A stretch of 64,000 nt of DNA from NCBI GenBank assembly GCA_000711775.1, contig ARYC01001151.1, positions 1 to 64,000 of the forward strand, given 5' to 3'. The translations under genes were made by a program, and so were the position numbers. The stretch's first letter is position 1. Each line of letters begins with the position of its first letter. Below, in pieces: positions 54,190 to 64,000 of the stretch. The notes below the pieces were generated by a model. The model worked only from the letters and a program-made list of their open reading frames with translations. It did no database searches and was not told the origin of the DNA. Origin of the DNA: Oxytricha trifallax. Taxonomy: Eukaryota > Ciliophora > Spirotrichea > Sporadotrichida > Oxytrichidae.

Positions 54190-56095
54190 TCAGATGGAAC
54201 TAATTAATTAAAGCCTCATTATTTTAAACTAGACACTTATTAAGTTTTGGTATTGATAAATAGGGATCATTTAATTATAAAAGTAATTTAGTACCAATAT
54301 TAATAATTTTAGCAAATTAAGTACTAATTTAATGGAGAATTTAAGAGATTAAAATGAAAATCCATTACTAAAACATATTACACTTTTTGCAAATTTTCTC
54401 CATTTATCTTATAGGGTTGACCATTTAATAAAATGCCCATATTAAATAGGCGTTTAAAGTTTTTCCTGAAATGATAATTACAAGATTTAAGATTGATTTC
54501 CATTTAAGAAATAAACATGACATAATTAAGGCTATTAAACATCTTATAATCTCACTTTTTATGCATATTTGTTCACCCCGAGGTACCCCCCCCACTCCTC
54601 CCAGTCCCTAAACCGAGGTACCTCCCCCCACCCCTCCCCCCACCTCAAAAATGAAGTCCCCCAAATATAACCCACTTTATATGAGAAATCATATTCCCAA
54701 GGAATGAATCGACTCTCTTCATGACATCTCACTCTCATAACAATATTTTTATATAAAATGACATAATTTTTCAAAATTATCTATTATCTTTTTAATTGCT
54801 GTTTTGAAGTTATTTTGAATTTGCCAACTGTCACTACGTCCATCGACTATTTAAGACTTATACTGCCATAGGAAAATATATTTCAATTAAGTTTACATTT
54901 TCTATATTTATTGCATATTTTATTGATGCAATAAAGCTATGCACATAAAAATTCCAAAAATCTTCGTCAGCCTAAATCATCTCATTTCGATTTAAATATA
55001 AAAATTAACATGAGTAAATATTTTTTAAAAAATCATTTACTGTCTTAAATAAATATTATTTTATAATAAAAAATTTTAATGATTATGCTATGATTTAACA
55101 AATTGAAAATAAAAATAAATTAACAAACATTATTATTTTTTATTTATATTTAACTATATTATGAATTTTATTTAAGACAGTAAATGAATTTTTAAATAAA
55201 AATTTACTCATGTTAATTTTTATATTTAAATCGAAATGAGATGATTTAGGCTGAAGAAGATTTTTGGAATTTTTATGTGCATAGCTTTATTGCATCAATA
55301 AAATATGCAATAAATATAGAAAATGTAAACTTAATTGAAATATATTTTCCTATGGCAGTATAAGTCTTAAATAGTCGATGGACGTAGTGACAGTTGGCAA
55401 ATTCAAAATAACTTCAAAACAGCAATTAAAAAGATAATAGATAATTTTGAAAAATTATGTCATTTTATATAAAAATATTGTTATGAGAGTGAGATGTCAT
55501 GAAGAGAGTCGATTCATTCCTTGGGAATATGATTTCTCATATAAAGTGGGTTATATTTGGGGGACTTCATTTTTGAGGTGGGGGGAGGGGTGGGGGGGGT
55601 AACTCGGTTTAGGGACTGGGAGGAGTGGGGGGGGTACCTCGGGGTGAACACATATTTATTACTTAAATTTACTAAAGGTCCCAAACTCTTTTATATTTTT
55701 AAAATGGTAAAAATTACTCAAGCTAAAAGACATTAATGTGTTTAATCGAATATTAAATTTTTTATAATAAAATTTTCAAAAAATATGAGCTTAAATGCCA
55801 TAATATTATGAAACAATGTACTCATCTAACTTCATAAAAATGATAAAATATTTAAAAAAATGGAAAGTAGAAAAAATAATTTAAGACCAGCTTAACTCTT
55901 ATTAATAAAATATGCTATGATTTATAGATTGAAATGAAAACATATAAGTGAATTTAAAGAAGTCGATCATAAAAATTTTCACATTTTCATAATTAAATGA
56001 AAGTTATTTTGATGAAACCAAATAAACCCTAATACCCAACATTACCCTCATCAATCAAATCACATATAAACTACTTAACGGGTTTTGAGATTTTG
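54190..56095 (+). mobile_element. TBE-C-subfamily remnant with a foldback inside
   Basis: 54190-54475 matches the TBE-C spacer (AAGTTTTGGTA, TTTAGTACCAA words and the 'gggttgacc..aatgcccatatt' end at about 20340-20375). 56010-56095 is a degenerate right terminal repeat ending GGGTTTTGAGATTTTG before ACT. The genes between are deleted or unreadable. The foldback 54570-55650 sits within. Confidence 0.6.
54570..55650. mobile_element. Foldback element 3 (TGTTC termini, 6 bp target duplication)
   Basis: Ends TGTTCACCCCGAGGTACC on both sides, flanked by CATATT (54564-54569, 55651-55656). Arms about 500 bp, almost identical, with two C-rich subterminal units per arm and the ATGACATCTCACTCTCAT block. 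Interior closely matches foldback 15341-16397. Confidence 0.88.
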
Positions 56096-57960
56096 ACTCT
56101 AAAGGGAAATAATTTTCTGTTTTCTATTATTAAAGGGCATGAAAGGTTGAGTTGGAAATATTTAGGTTAAGAATTTACAACTGTGGGATTAACTCTTTGC
56201 CATTCTTTCGTTGCAGTTGTTTATGGGGAAATTTTTCAAACTTGATATTGAGAAACATCTTGATTTATGATATTGTTTTGTTAAATTATGGAGTAATGCC
56301 ATTACTCAAGACTTCTCTCTAGGTCTTCAACTTTTCTTTTTATATTATTAAGCATCCATTGAATACGCTACCTTTTTGTTTATAATAATTAATTAATACT
56401 TTATGTAAAAAATATTAGGAACATTCATACGGAGCCTGTTTGTTAAAATGCTGGCACCATAATCCTTAGTAGTTTTATAATTTAAAAATTCAATTTTAAA
56501 CACAGCCAATTATGAAAATGATTAGATAATTATGGAGGTAGATCAGGACTATTAATATTATTTCTCCTTTTATTTTTATTTTTAGTTTCTTATTAACTAT
56601 CTATTTAATAAGATTTCAAGCTAAGACAACGAAATTTAATCATCTCAAAAGATGATTATCTAATTTATAGAAGAGTACAGACTTGAAAATCAGAAAACTT
56701 AAGCTCTTCTTTAATCTTTATAAAAACCATAATAATGATATAATAATAAATATGATAAATCCAAAAGAGCAATTTTTTTTAGAAACAGCAGATTAAATCC
56801 TTATGAGCATTTATTTTTTTGATTGCTTCTTTTAAATAACTTATTTTATTTTACATTAATTTCATTGAATCAAAACTTTTACAAGATTAGATAAATTTGT
56901 CAAATAAATGAGGTTATCAAAAAATAAATTATGTAGCTTGTAATTTTATTAATTTGTTTTCCTTCAATTTTATTTAATTTGAGATTTTATATTTTGTAAT
57001 ACCTAAAAATAAAGGTAACCTTTTCCAACAAATAGCATATCTTTTTACTCAAATACATTAAGTTTTATTATAAAATATTTAGATATTATTGCTGTATTTA
57101 CAACAACTACAGCTTGTAAGTGTCGCAAAATGTCAAGTATAAAAAACGTGTTTTAATTAGATTACATTAATTACATATAAACATCCAAATAAATATTACT
57201 TTTTTTAATGACTATTATTTCAATATAAAAAAAGTTTTGATTTAGAATATTTGTAAATTTATATAAATTCTTTCATTCTAATTAAAATTATCAAAAGATT
57301 TAAAAAACCTAGATGATAAAAATAGATTATATATACATAATATCTATTTTCCTATAAGTATATTTTTAATTCATATTTTTTTTTACAAATGCAAAAAAAT
57401 AATTTAAATTCTTTCAACAATGATTAAAAAAAGTTATAATCAAATATTAATTGAATAATAGTTTTAATTTAATGAAATATTTGATCATTAACCAACATTA
57501 AAAAAATATAATGATTAAAAAAAATTAAATAATTAATAAATCTATTTATAATAAAAATACATAATTGAAACATTCTAAAAACACTTTTATCTCTAAGAAT
57601 TTTTCGGTTTAATTAGTTATTAAGAATTCTCTAGTAATTTTATTAAATTAATAGTATATTTAAGTTTTTTTCGTTTTTTTCACAAATAAAATCTAGTTTC
57701 ATGTTCCAATTATATAGATATCTGCGTTATATGAGCTCTAAATTTAGCAAACATAATATGCTTGAATACTTATTAATGCAAAGTAGATTTTTCGTGGAAA
57801 TTTACTATCAAATTTTCATAAATCATTTTTATTATTTATAAGCCTTCTTTGAATCCCTGCTTTTGCAATTCATAATTAATCGATTTATATTTATATAACG
57901 CATTAAAGAATTAATATTTTTATTATATTTACTAATTGTATAAATGTAAATTGAATACAT
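56096..57960. other. Long AT-rich stretch without a gene
   Basis: Extreme A/T content, homopolymer runs, no TGA-poor frame with normal composition, no repeat recognised. Consistent with intergenic or eliminated germline DNA. Confidence 0.5.
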
Positions 57961-57969
57961 CTAGTTTTA

Positions 57970-58116
57970 AGCATTGATTTCAAGTACTTCCTTAACTTTA
58001 TTGACAAAAGTCTGTATTTATTTCTTAGTCCTGAGGAATCTCTGATATTCTATGTATGGATGCTCAAATAACTTCTTCATTCGAGGCATGTTAACAGCTA
58101 AAAGCATGTTTTAGTC
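57970..58116 (-). CDS. Coding island 5 of a fragmented minus-strand gene (kinase-like C-terminus)
   Basis: Reads MLLAVNMPRMKKLFEHPYI, EYQRFLRTKKQIQTFVNK and VKEVLEINA. The 'LFEHPYI' wording resembles the end of protein-kinase domains. GC rises against A/T-only surroundings, typical of a macronuclear-destined segment between eliminated sequences. Confidence 0.4.
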
Positions 58117-58799
58117 TTATTATTAGTGATTATTCACATATTATATGTTAAAGATGTCTTGCATTTTGAAGTAGTAGAGACCTGTTTTAAAATCGAAGCA
58201 AGGATAAGATTGAATTGTTTTATAATTAAATTTTTATTTAAATTAATGCAAATAATTAAAAAAAAATTATATTTTCATTGTGAAATAACAAGATCAAAAA
58301 TCTTGAAGAAAATAAATTTTTCTACTTGTTGCCTCATTCTAAATTTAAGCTTAAAAGGTTTATAGGAAATAAAATGAAAAATACAAAAACTTAATTAATT
58401 ATTAAACTAATCTTGATTACATTATAAATCTTCATGCCTATCACAATTTGACTATATTTAAAGAAAATGTTACTATTTATTTATAAATTCAAAGGCATTT
58501 TAGATAAAAGATTCAAACATTTAAAAATGAGGCAATAAAAGTACTACAAATAAAGAAGTTTAATTAATTTTTAATCTTCTATAATAATATAAATTCTCAG
58601 GAAAATATGTTGAATTATTACAGGATATTTTATCTTGTATTATGGATATTTAATTTTAATTCTTTAATTTATATAACATAATCTAGAAGAATTCTATTTC
58701 CTTTTTATCTAATTTAACTATATATTATAAAGTATAAATACAATTATTATATAATATACTTTTTATTTTTTATAAGCAAGGCTAGAATTTAAGTTTTAT

Positions 58800-58925
58800 C
58801 TCGAATTTCCAAAGAGTAAATCCATCAGTTCATTAAATCTTTGAGTAATGTAAATATGAGGCTCCACGATTTCATGAAGGCTTATTTATAAACCTATTTG
58901 GACAGAACTCTCACTCTACACTTTT
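58800..58925 (-). CDS. Coding island 4 of the fragmented minus-strand gene
   Basis: Reads VQIGLQISLHEIVEPHIY and ITQRFNELMDLLFGNSR. Clean amphipathic composition, two Gln from TAA/TAG, no TGA. Family unknown. Confidence 0.38.
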
Positions 58926-59414
58926 AAAGTAACTTAATATAGTAATTTATATTTAACTATGAATTACTTTAAATTAGGGACAAAAGTCTATAACTGAATT
59001 ATATAAAAAACAATTTATTATTGGAAATTGAATTAGTAAATATTTTATAACATAACATAAAATAATATGAATTTATTCTCATGGAGGGTGTGCTCCTTAA
59101 TTCAAGAATTAGGATAATTATGAAAAGTATATAATTTTTATATTTGATAGTGTTAATTAAAATTCTACACCAATAAAATATAATTAAAATTAGTTTTGAA
59201 CTTATTAATTTTTTATCTTAAATTTCTATAAGACTCTAAGTCTATACATTTTATTGATTTTTATGTTTAATATAAGATCAACTCATATTTCTTTTTCTAT
59301 AATGAATGATTAATCAAGCATTACTAATATTGTCTTTTTTTTATTTAAATACTATGAATATTAGTTATATTAAATTGTTTAATTAATCAATTTATTTACA
59401 TTATTATTAAATAG

Positions 59415-59520
59415 ATGGTTACAGAGAATTAAAAGTATGATGATTTCTGAATAAGTCTTTATTTTTCTGAATCCCTAATGCTACTATAACTACTTCATTC
59501 CAACTTTGAGAAACTCATCA
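59415..59520 (-). CDS. Coding island 3 of the fragmented minus-strand gene
   Basis: Reads KIDEFLKVGMKQLQQHQG and FRKIKTYSEIIILLIL, with four TAA/TAG codons as Gln. Short, so support is modest. Confidence 0.33.
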
Positions 59521-59589
59521 ATTTTAAATTAATATTTTATTATTTACAATTTTATGACAAATAAAATTGGATAGATTTGTAATAATGGG

Positions 59590-60193
59590 TAATGGCCCCA
59601 GGGCTGGGGAACATAAATTTATTTTCCAATATTTTTTAATTTATTAAAAAGACTTAAAGCCTTAAATAAATGAATATACTCATTCAATAGGCAACTAATG
59701 AAATTTAAAGGATACTCTAATACACTAAATTTTAAGCATCATTTGACTTAAACTTATATAAAAACGATAAATAAAAATTAAAAGATACTATTTTTTGGAA
59801 TTTTTTCATTTATTTATTTTAGATTTTACATATAGTTTAATGATTCTTAAATATAGCTTTGTTATTTTAGAATCTAAACAGCTTTAATGTTTTTTTAAAT
59901 TGTATATTGGGAAAAAATAGCAAAGCTCTATTCAAAAACAATTAATCTAAAAGTTAAATATAAAATAAAAAAATGAAAATAATCCAACAATTATAGTCTT
60001 ATTTTATCATTTTGAATCGATTTTAAATGAGTAAATGTTAAATGATGCTTATAATTTGTTGTATTAAAGTATCATAAATGTTTCATAAATACCTATTAAT
60101 ATTATAATCAGTTATTTGAGGCTTTTAATGACTTTTTAATTAATTTAAAAACTTAGAAAGAAATTTTATGTTGTCCCTCTCTGGGGTCCATTA
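59590..60193. mobile_element. Diverged foldback/MITE (TAATGG.CCCAG termini)
   Basis: TAATGGCCCCAGGGCTGGGG at the left pairs with the inverse of TAATGGACCCCAGAGAGGG at the right. Several inner blocks also pair (for example AAGCATCATTT and TTAAAAAGNCTTAAAGCC-like). Arms about 200 bp, some 20-25% diverged by eye, so old. Confidence 0.65.
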
Positions 60194-60269
60194 CTATAAA
60201 CTAAAGTTTTAATTTTAGCTTTGTCCATATTTAATATATAAAAGTAATTTTTCTTGTCGTTAAATTTAT

Positions 60270-60480
60270 TAAATTCCCATGAACTAAAATTATAAGATTT
60301 TATGTTTTGAATGAGTTCCTCAGTAAAACTCTCATCAAAATTTCATCTTCAAAGAGATTTAAATTTTATTTTTCAAACATCAATTTTGTAGTTTTTATTG
60401 CATCTTGTAAATTTTTTCATTCTTAAGCAATTTTTTAAGCTGCATCTGCTTTCACTTAATTTTGATAAGATTATCTGTAA
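60270..60480 (-). CDS. Coding island 2 of the fragmented minus-strand gene
   Basis: Reads SYQNQVKADAAQKIAQE, then past one TGA NLQDAIKTTKLMFEKQN and LFEDEILMRVLLRNSFK. The TGA may mark a boundary or a short eliminated piece. Helical, unknown family. Confidence 0.33.
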
Positions 60481-60849
60481 TATTAAAATTATAGTCATTT
60501 ATCTCGCCTTATATTTATAGTTGAATGATTTGACAAATTATAAATTATAATATTTAAATATGAAATAGTATTCAAGGTGGAATAATGCGAATATAATAAA
60601 TCAAGAGAGTATTTATTTAAAATTAATAATAATGCTAGTTTCATTAAATTTATAGAATAACAGTGTATCTGAAACCCATTTTATCTATTTCAATTTACAA
60701 GTATTGGAAAAATTTGCGATGTCTATTATCATTATTTAAGTCACAATCTTTTTTTTAATAAATAACTACTGTCACAGTTTCTAATTTTAAATTAACTTTA
60801 TACCCTGATCTTACTAAAATCTTTATGAATTCCCCATAATTTAACTACT

Positions 60850-61010
60850 CTTTATTTTTTTAGTAAGATCCTGGACTCGTTATCTACTACAAATACTTTC
60901 AGAGAATGTAGATCCCTTAATTGAAGAGCGACTCTATTTCATGTAACCTTCCCTAATGATTTTTGTATTATTTTTAATTATCTTTGGGATTATTTGTAAA
61001 GACTATAGAG
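60850..61010 (-). CDS. Coding island 1 of the fragmented minus-strand gene
   Basis: Reads MKQSRSSIKGSTFSESI, CSRQRVQDLTKKIKSSQ and IMGNSQRF. Serine/lysine-rich, could be an N-terminal region. Another frame upstream (RYLFQNYFLFIKWIKA) overlaps; the choice is uncertain. Confidence 0.33.
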
Positions 61011-61170
61011 ACAAATATCCTTGGGCAGAAACAAAAATATAACTGCTTTGATCCACTTTATAAATAAAAAGTAATTCTAAAAGAGGTATCTTACGTAAAT
61101 TAACATTTAATTTTTATTTTTAATTAGTTATTAATTAGATTCATTTAATTGTTTGATAAGCTTCAAACTT

Positions 61171-61654
61171 TGGGGGTGGCTAAGTCGGTGCAAAATTTTT
61201 TTCATAAAAAATGTCATAAACCTAAGTCGTTGCAAGATCAATTTTGACGACCCTTATGATCCCCCCATAAAACATATCAAAATTTATTAAAATTTATTCT
61301 CAACTTCTGAATCAAACTCCTTCATGACGTCTCGGTCGAGTGGTGCTGATGTATTAATTTAAAAAAATTATATTATAATAAAAAAATATATTTCATTATT
61401 TTACTTACATCAAATATTTGTTCCAGAAAATAAAATATTTTTTTATTATAATATAATTTTTTTAAATTAATATATTAGTATCATTTGATCTAGATGTCAT
61501 GAAGGAGTTTGATTCAGAAGATGAGAAGTAAATTTTAATAAATTTTGATATGTTTTATGGGGGGATCATAAGGGTCGTCAAAATTGATCTTGCAACGACT
61601 TAGGTTTATGACATTTTTTATGAAAAAAATTTTGCACCGACTTAGCCACCCCCA
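61171..61654. mobile_element. Foldback element 4 (TGGGGGTGGCTAAG termini)
   Basis: Arms of about 230 bp, near identical, ends TGGGGGTGGCTAAGTCGGTG, flanked by AACTT (61166-61170, 61655-61659). The subterminal block CTTCATGACGTCTCGG recalls the CATGACATCTCAC block of foldbacks 1-3, but termini and duplication length differ, so it is a separate but possibly related family. Confidence 0.82.
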
Positions 61655-62249
61655 AACTTTATATAAATTTAAAGTAACTGAATAAATATTCCAATTTTAG
61701 CAGGTATATCAAATATATTCTGCTATCAACTGTGAACCCTCTTGAACAAGATGAAATAGATATAAAAATAACACAAAAATTACTTTTAAATTTTTAGATT
61801 TTAAAAAAAAATATATTATTATTTGAAATTGATGTCACTTAATATATGAAATTTTTCATTTATTATTAGTAAATAATTAAATTTTATAATACGACTATAC
61901 TCTTACAATAATTAATATAAAGTAATTAATAAGACATTTACACTTTTTATCTCCAAATCTATCCTATTTTAATTAGTTTTTGGTATTTTTAAACTTTTAA
62001 GATATTTTTAATTTCTTAATTTTTTTTAATGCTAAAGATGCAAAGTATAATAGAAGAATAAAATATTGAAATTATTATTAGTTATATTTGATAAATAACT
62101 AAGTATTTAAAGGGGAATATCTGCACTGTAATACTTTTTAGTTTGCATTCATTAGTTTCCTTCTTATATTTCAATTGAATTTCTGTATTTTCCCATTTCA
62201 TTAAATATCTCTTTAAACATATGATATTATGCATTAATTTAATTCTAAA

Positions 62250-63351
62250 ATTTATATACAAACATTCATTCTTATATCTTTCACAAATTTTTGTCAGAAA
62301 ATCTCTTCAATCTAATTTAAATTAAATATTCTGTGTCGATTGGCAAATCATGCATTAGATGATACAACAGCAGTTTCTTGTGGTGAGTTATTTCAGTAAA
62401 ATTCAATACAATTAAATTATGAGCTATAAGGAATGTTCTAAAATAAATTTATGATTAACTTTTCATAAATTTCATAGATTCTTTAGTATTAAGAATTGAT
62501 AAGTTTTCAACAAACAAGATGATATCTAAGTAGTTTTATTTATCACTTAATAATGTAAGAACTCTATTTGCTACATTTAATTAATAGAGCTACGATGACA
62601 TAATTTTATAACATGATCTTCTCTAATACCGGTTAAAATTTTCTGGGTGACTATATTCACTTTTAAGTCATAAACAACTCTATTATAATACTTCTTCTAA
62701 CAGGACTTATCAATAAAAATGGCTAAAGGGAATTCACTTTCACCAGCGTTTATGAACTTGATGTAATTGTCAATAGCCCTTTGTCTTCAATCATACATTT
62801 AGTTTAAATTATTACACTAAATGGCTGTAAAATCAATCACTCTTTTCACTCTGTTGACATTCATTATGTCTATAAATATTGGCTAAACTATAATGTGAGA
62901 TATTCATGTCAGTACAATTTCAATGAAACATCACAGCTTGCTAGTCAGATTGAAAGTATTCCCAATATTTTAAAGTCTTTGAGTCGCAGAAGTAGTCAAA
63001 ATTGCCCTGAAAGAACTTTATATTTTCTTGGATAATATTCAAGAGTAGGAATTGACATTCAAAACAGCTAACAGTGATCAATAAGTAACAATTTAGGCAC
63101 TCTTGTTTGTAATAATTTTGAAATTGCTTCATATTATAGCATTGGCTTAATATGTCTTTATAAGTACCCTAATATAATCTAAGCTTTAGAGTATTTTTTA
63201 ATATTTTCATCATAAAAATACCCTAAATTTGCTAATTTATATTCCTCGGTATTTTTCGTAAATTGACTTAATTTCTCACCTAAATCTTGGTCCCAACTAA
63301 AAACTAAAATTATATTACTAAAATTTCTGATTAAGTGGTTTTAGGGCTTTG
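62250..63351 (+). mobile_element. TBE-I: right half of a TBE-C-subfamily element
   Basis: Holds a decayed minus-strand transposase (about 62280-63240), clearly like TBE-C: blocks matching 'gcaaatcatgca..agatgatac' and 'aaatcaatcactctcttcactctgttgac' are readable, and HKLFH-type catalytic blocks are eroded. It ends with the right terminal repeat (..GGTTTTAGGGCTTTG) before ATT. Left half absent. Confidence 0.78.
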
Positions 63352-63354
63352 ATT

Positions 63355-64000
63355 ATACATGTAGTGTTTTTAAATTATATTTTTTAAGTTAATTACCAAA
63401 TTAAATTTATTTGATTATGTATATGTTTGTAAAATAGATCAAAGATTAATTAATAAAAGCTAAATTCGAGTAGTAAAAAAAAACTTATATGTAAGATTAA
63501 TCAGAAATCACACTTTATAACAGTGAATTTTTTATTTACCACACAATTTTGTTTAATATGGGTCCATTAATTAGGTATTTAAATATAAGTTATTTAAAAT
63601 TATAATAAGAAAATTATAATTGAAAAATTTTATATAGGCAATGATTCTTTAAAAGTTAAATAATTTAGATTATTAATATATACTTTTTACTTAGCTATAT
63701 TAAGGGTAATGGTTTATCGTATCCCATTAATTTTATTAAGAAATCTATTAATTAAAATAAGTAATAAGCAATTAAATAAATAATTGGAAAATTGATAAGT
63801 CGTTAATTTTGAAATTCTTACTTAAATAGAATATTCAATATAAATATTATAATAAAAAAAGTAAGTGGATCTATATAATGAATAATATAATACCAATAAG
63901 AACATTTAATTTATTTAATCTTGATCATTATATGATATGAATAAATTTAATTAAAATGTTAAATTTATTTTCAAAAATATTTGTAGAAACTTTTTAAAAA
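63355..64000. other. AT-rich end of window
   Basis: No gene or repeat recognised. Confidence 0.4.

Noticed and set aside
1-64000. CRISPR arrays, bacterial operons, tRNA genes
   Set aside because: No regular direct-repeat/spacer arrays, no ribosome-binding-site-led operons, and no cloverleaf with A and B box motifs that I could find by eye. Code usage is ciliate.

Overview
The window looks like germline (micronuclear) DNA of a spirotrich ciliate of the Oxytricha/Stylonychia type. Three things point there. The DNA is very AT-rich. Long open frames appear only if TAA and TAG are read as glutamine and TGA alone is stop. The window is full of telomere-bearing elements (TBEs), Tc1/mariner-like transposons whose ends carry C4A4 telomere-like repeats and which duplicate AAT/ATT. 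A somatic ciliate genome would be gene-sized chromosomes, not a 64 kb transposon thicket. The species cannot be named from the sequence.

Layout. 0.4-15.1 kb: coding islands of a host gene (399-600, 14755-15060) surround element X (632-14520, about 570 bp inverted repeats, DDE transposase and zinc-finger gene). X is split by TBE-A (1204-12133). TBE-A is split by a 6.9 kb insert (3201-10102, 7 bp target duplication) with a coiled-coil gene, two unknown genes and a zinc-finger MT-A70 methyltransferase-like gene. That insert itself holds two short inverted-repeat elements. 15.3-23.5 kb: a foldback element, then TBE-B with the well-preserved TBE-C inside it, then the stub TBE-D. 23.6-39.2 kb: a LINE followed by a C48-protease-like ORF; the LINE is split by TBE-E (27115-36842) and by a foldback (37323-38542). 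TBE-E is itself split by another foldback and by a 4.4 kb Ginger-like transposon encoding an OTU-protease/integrase protein and a USP-type deubiquitinase segment. TBE-F is a stub at 38690-39159. 41.2-52.8 kb: a host ion-channel gene (N-terminal sensor-like region, six-helix cation channel, coiled coil) split exactly at an AAT by TBE-G, which contains TBE-H, which contains a foldback. 52.86-53.55 kb: a convergent host gene. 54.2-56.1 kb: TBE remnant with a foldback. 57.9-61.0 kb: minus-strand coding islands, probably one gene cut up by AT-rich internal eliminated sequences. 61.2-63.4 kb: a foldback and a TBE right half.

TBE gene order is constant: zinc-finger/kinase (57-kDa type) on one strand, then the 22-kDa-type ORF on the opposite strand, then the D,D34E transposase convergent with it. 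The foldbacks at 15341, 46914 and 54570 share TGTTC termini and 6 bp target duplications with the Ginger-like element and look like its non-autonomous kin. Most transposon genes are decayed. The clearest functional inference is that removing TBE-G together with one AAT rejoins the channel reading frame, as expected for developmental excision. All functional calls are from reading motifs by eye; no searches were run.
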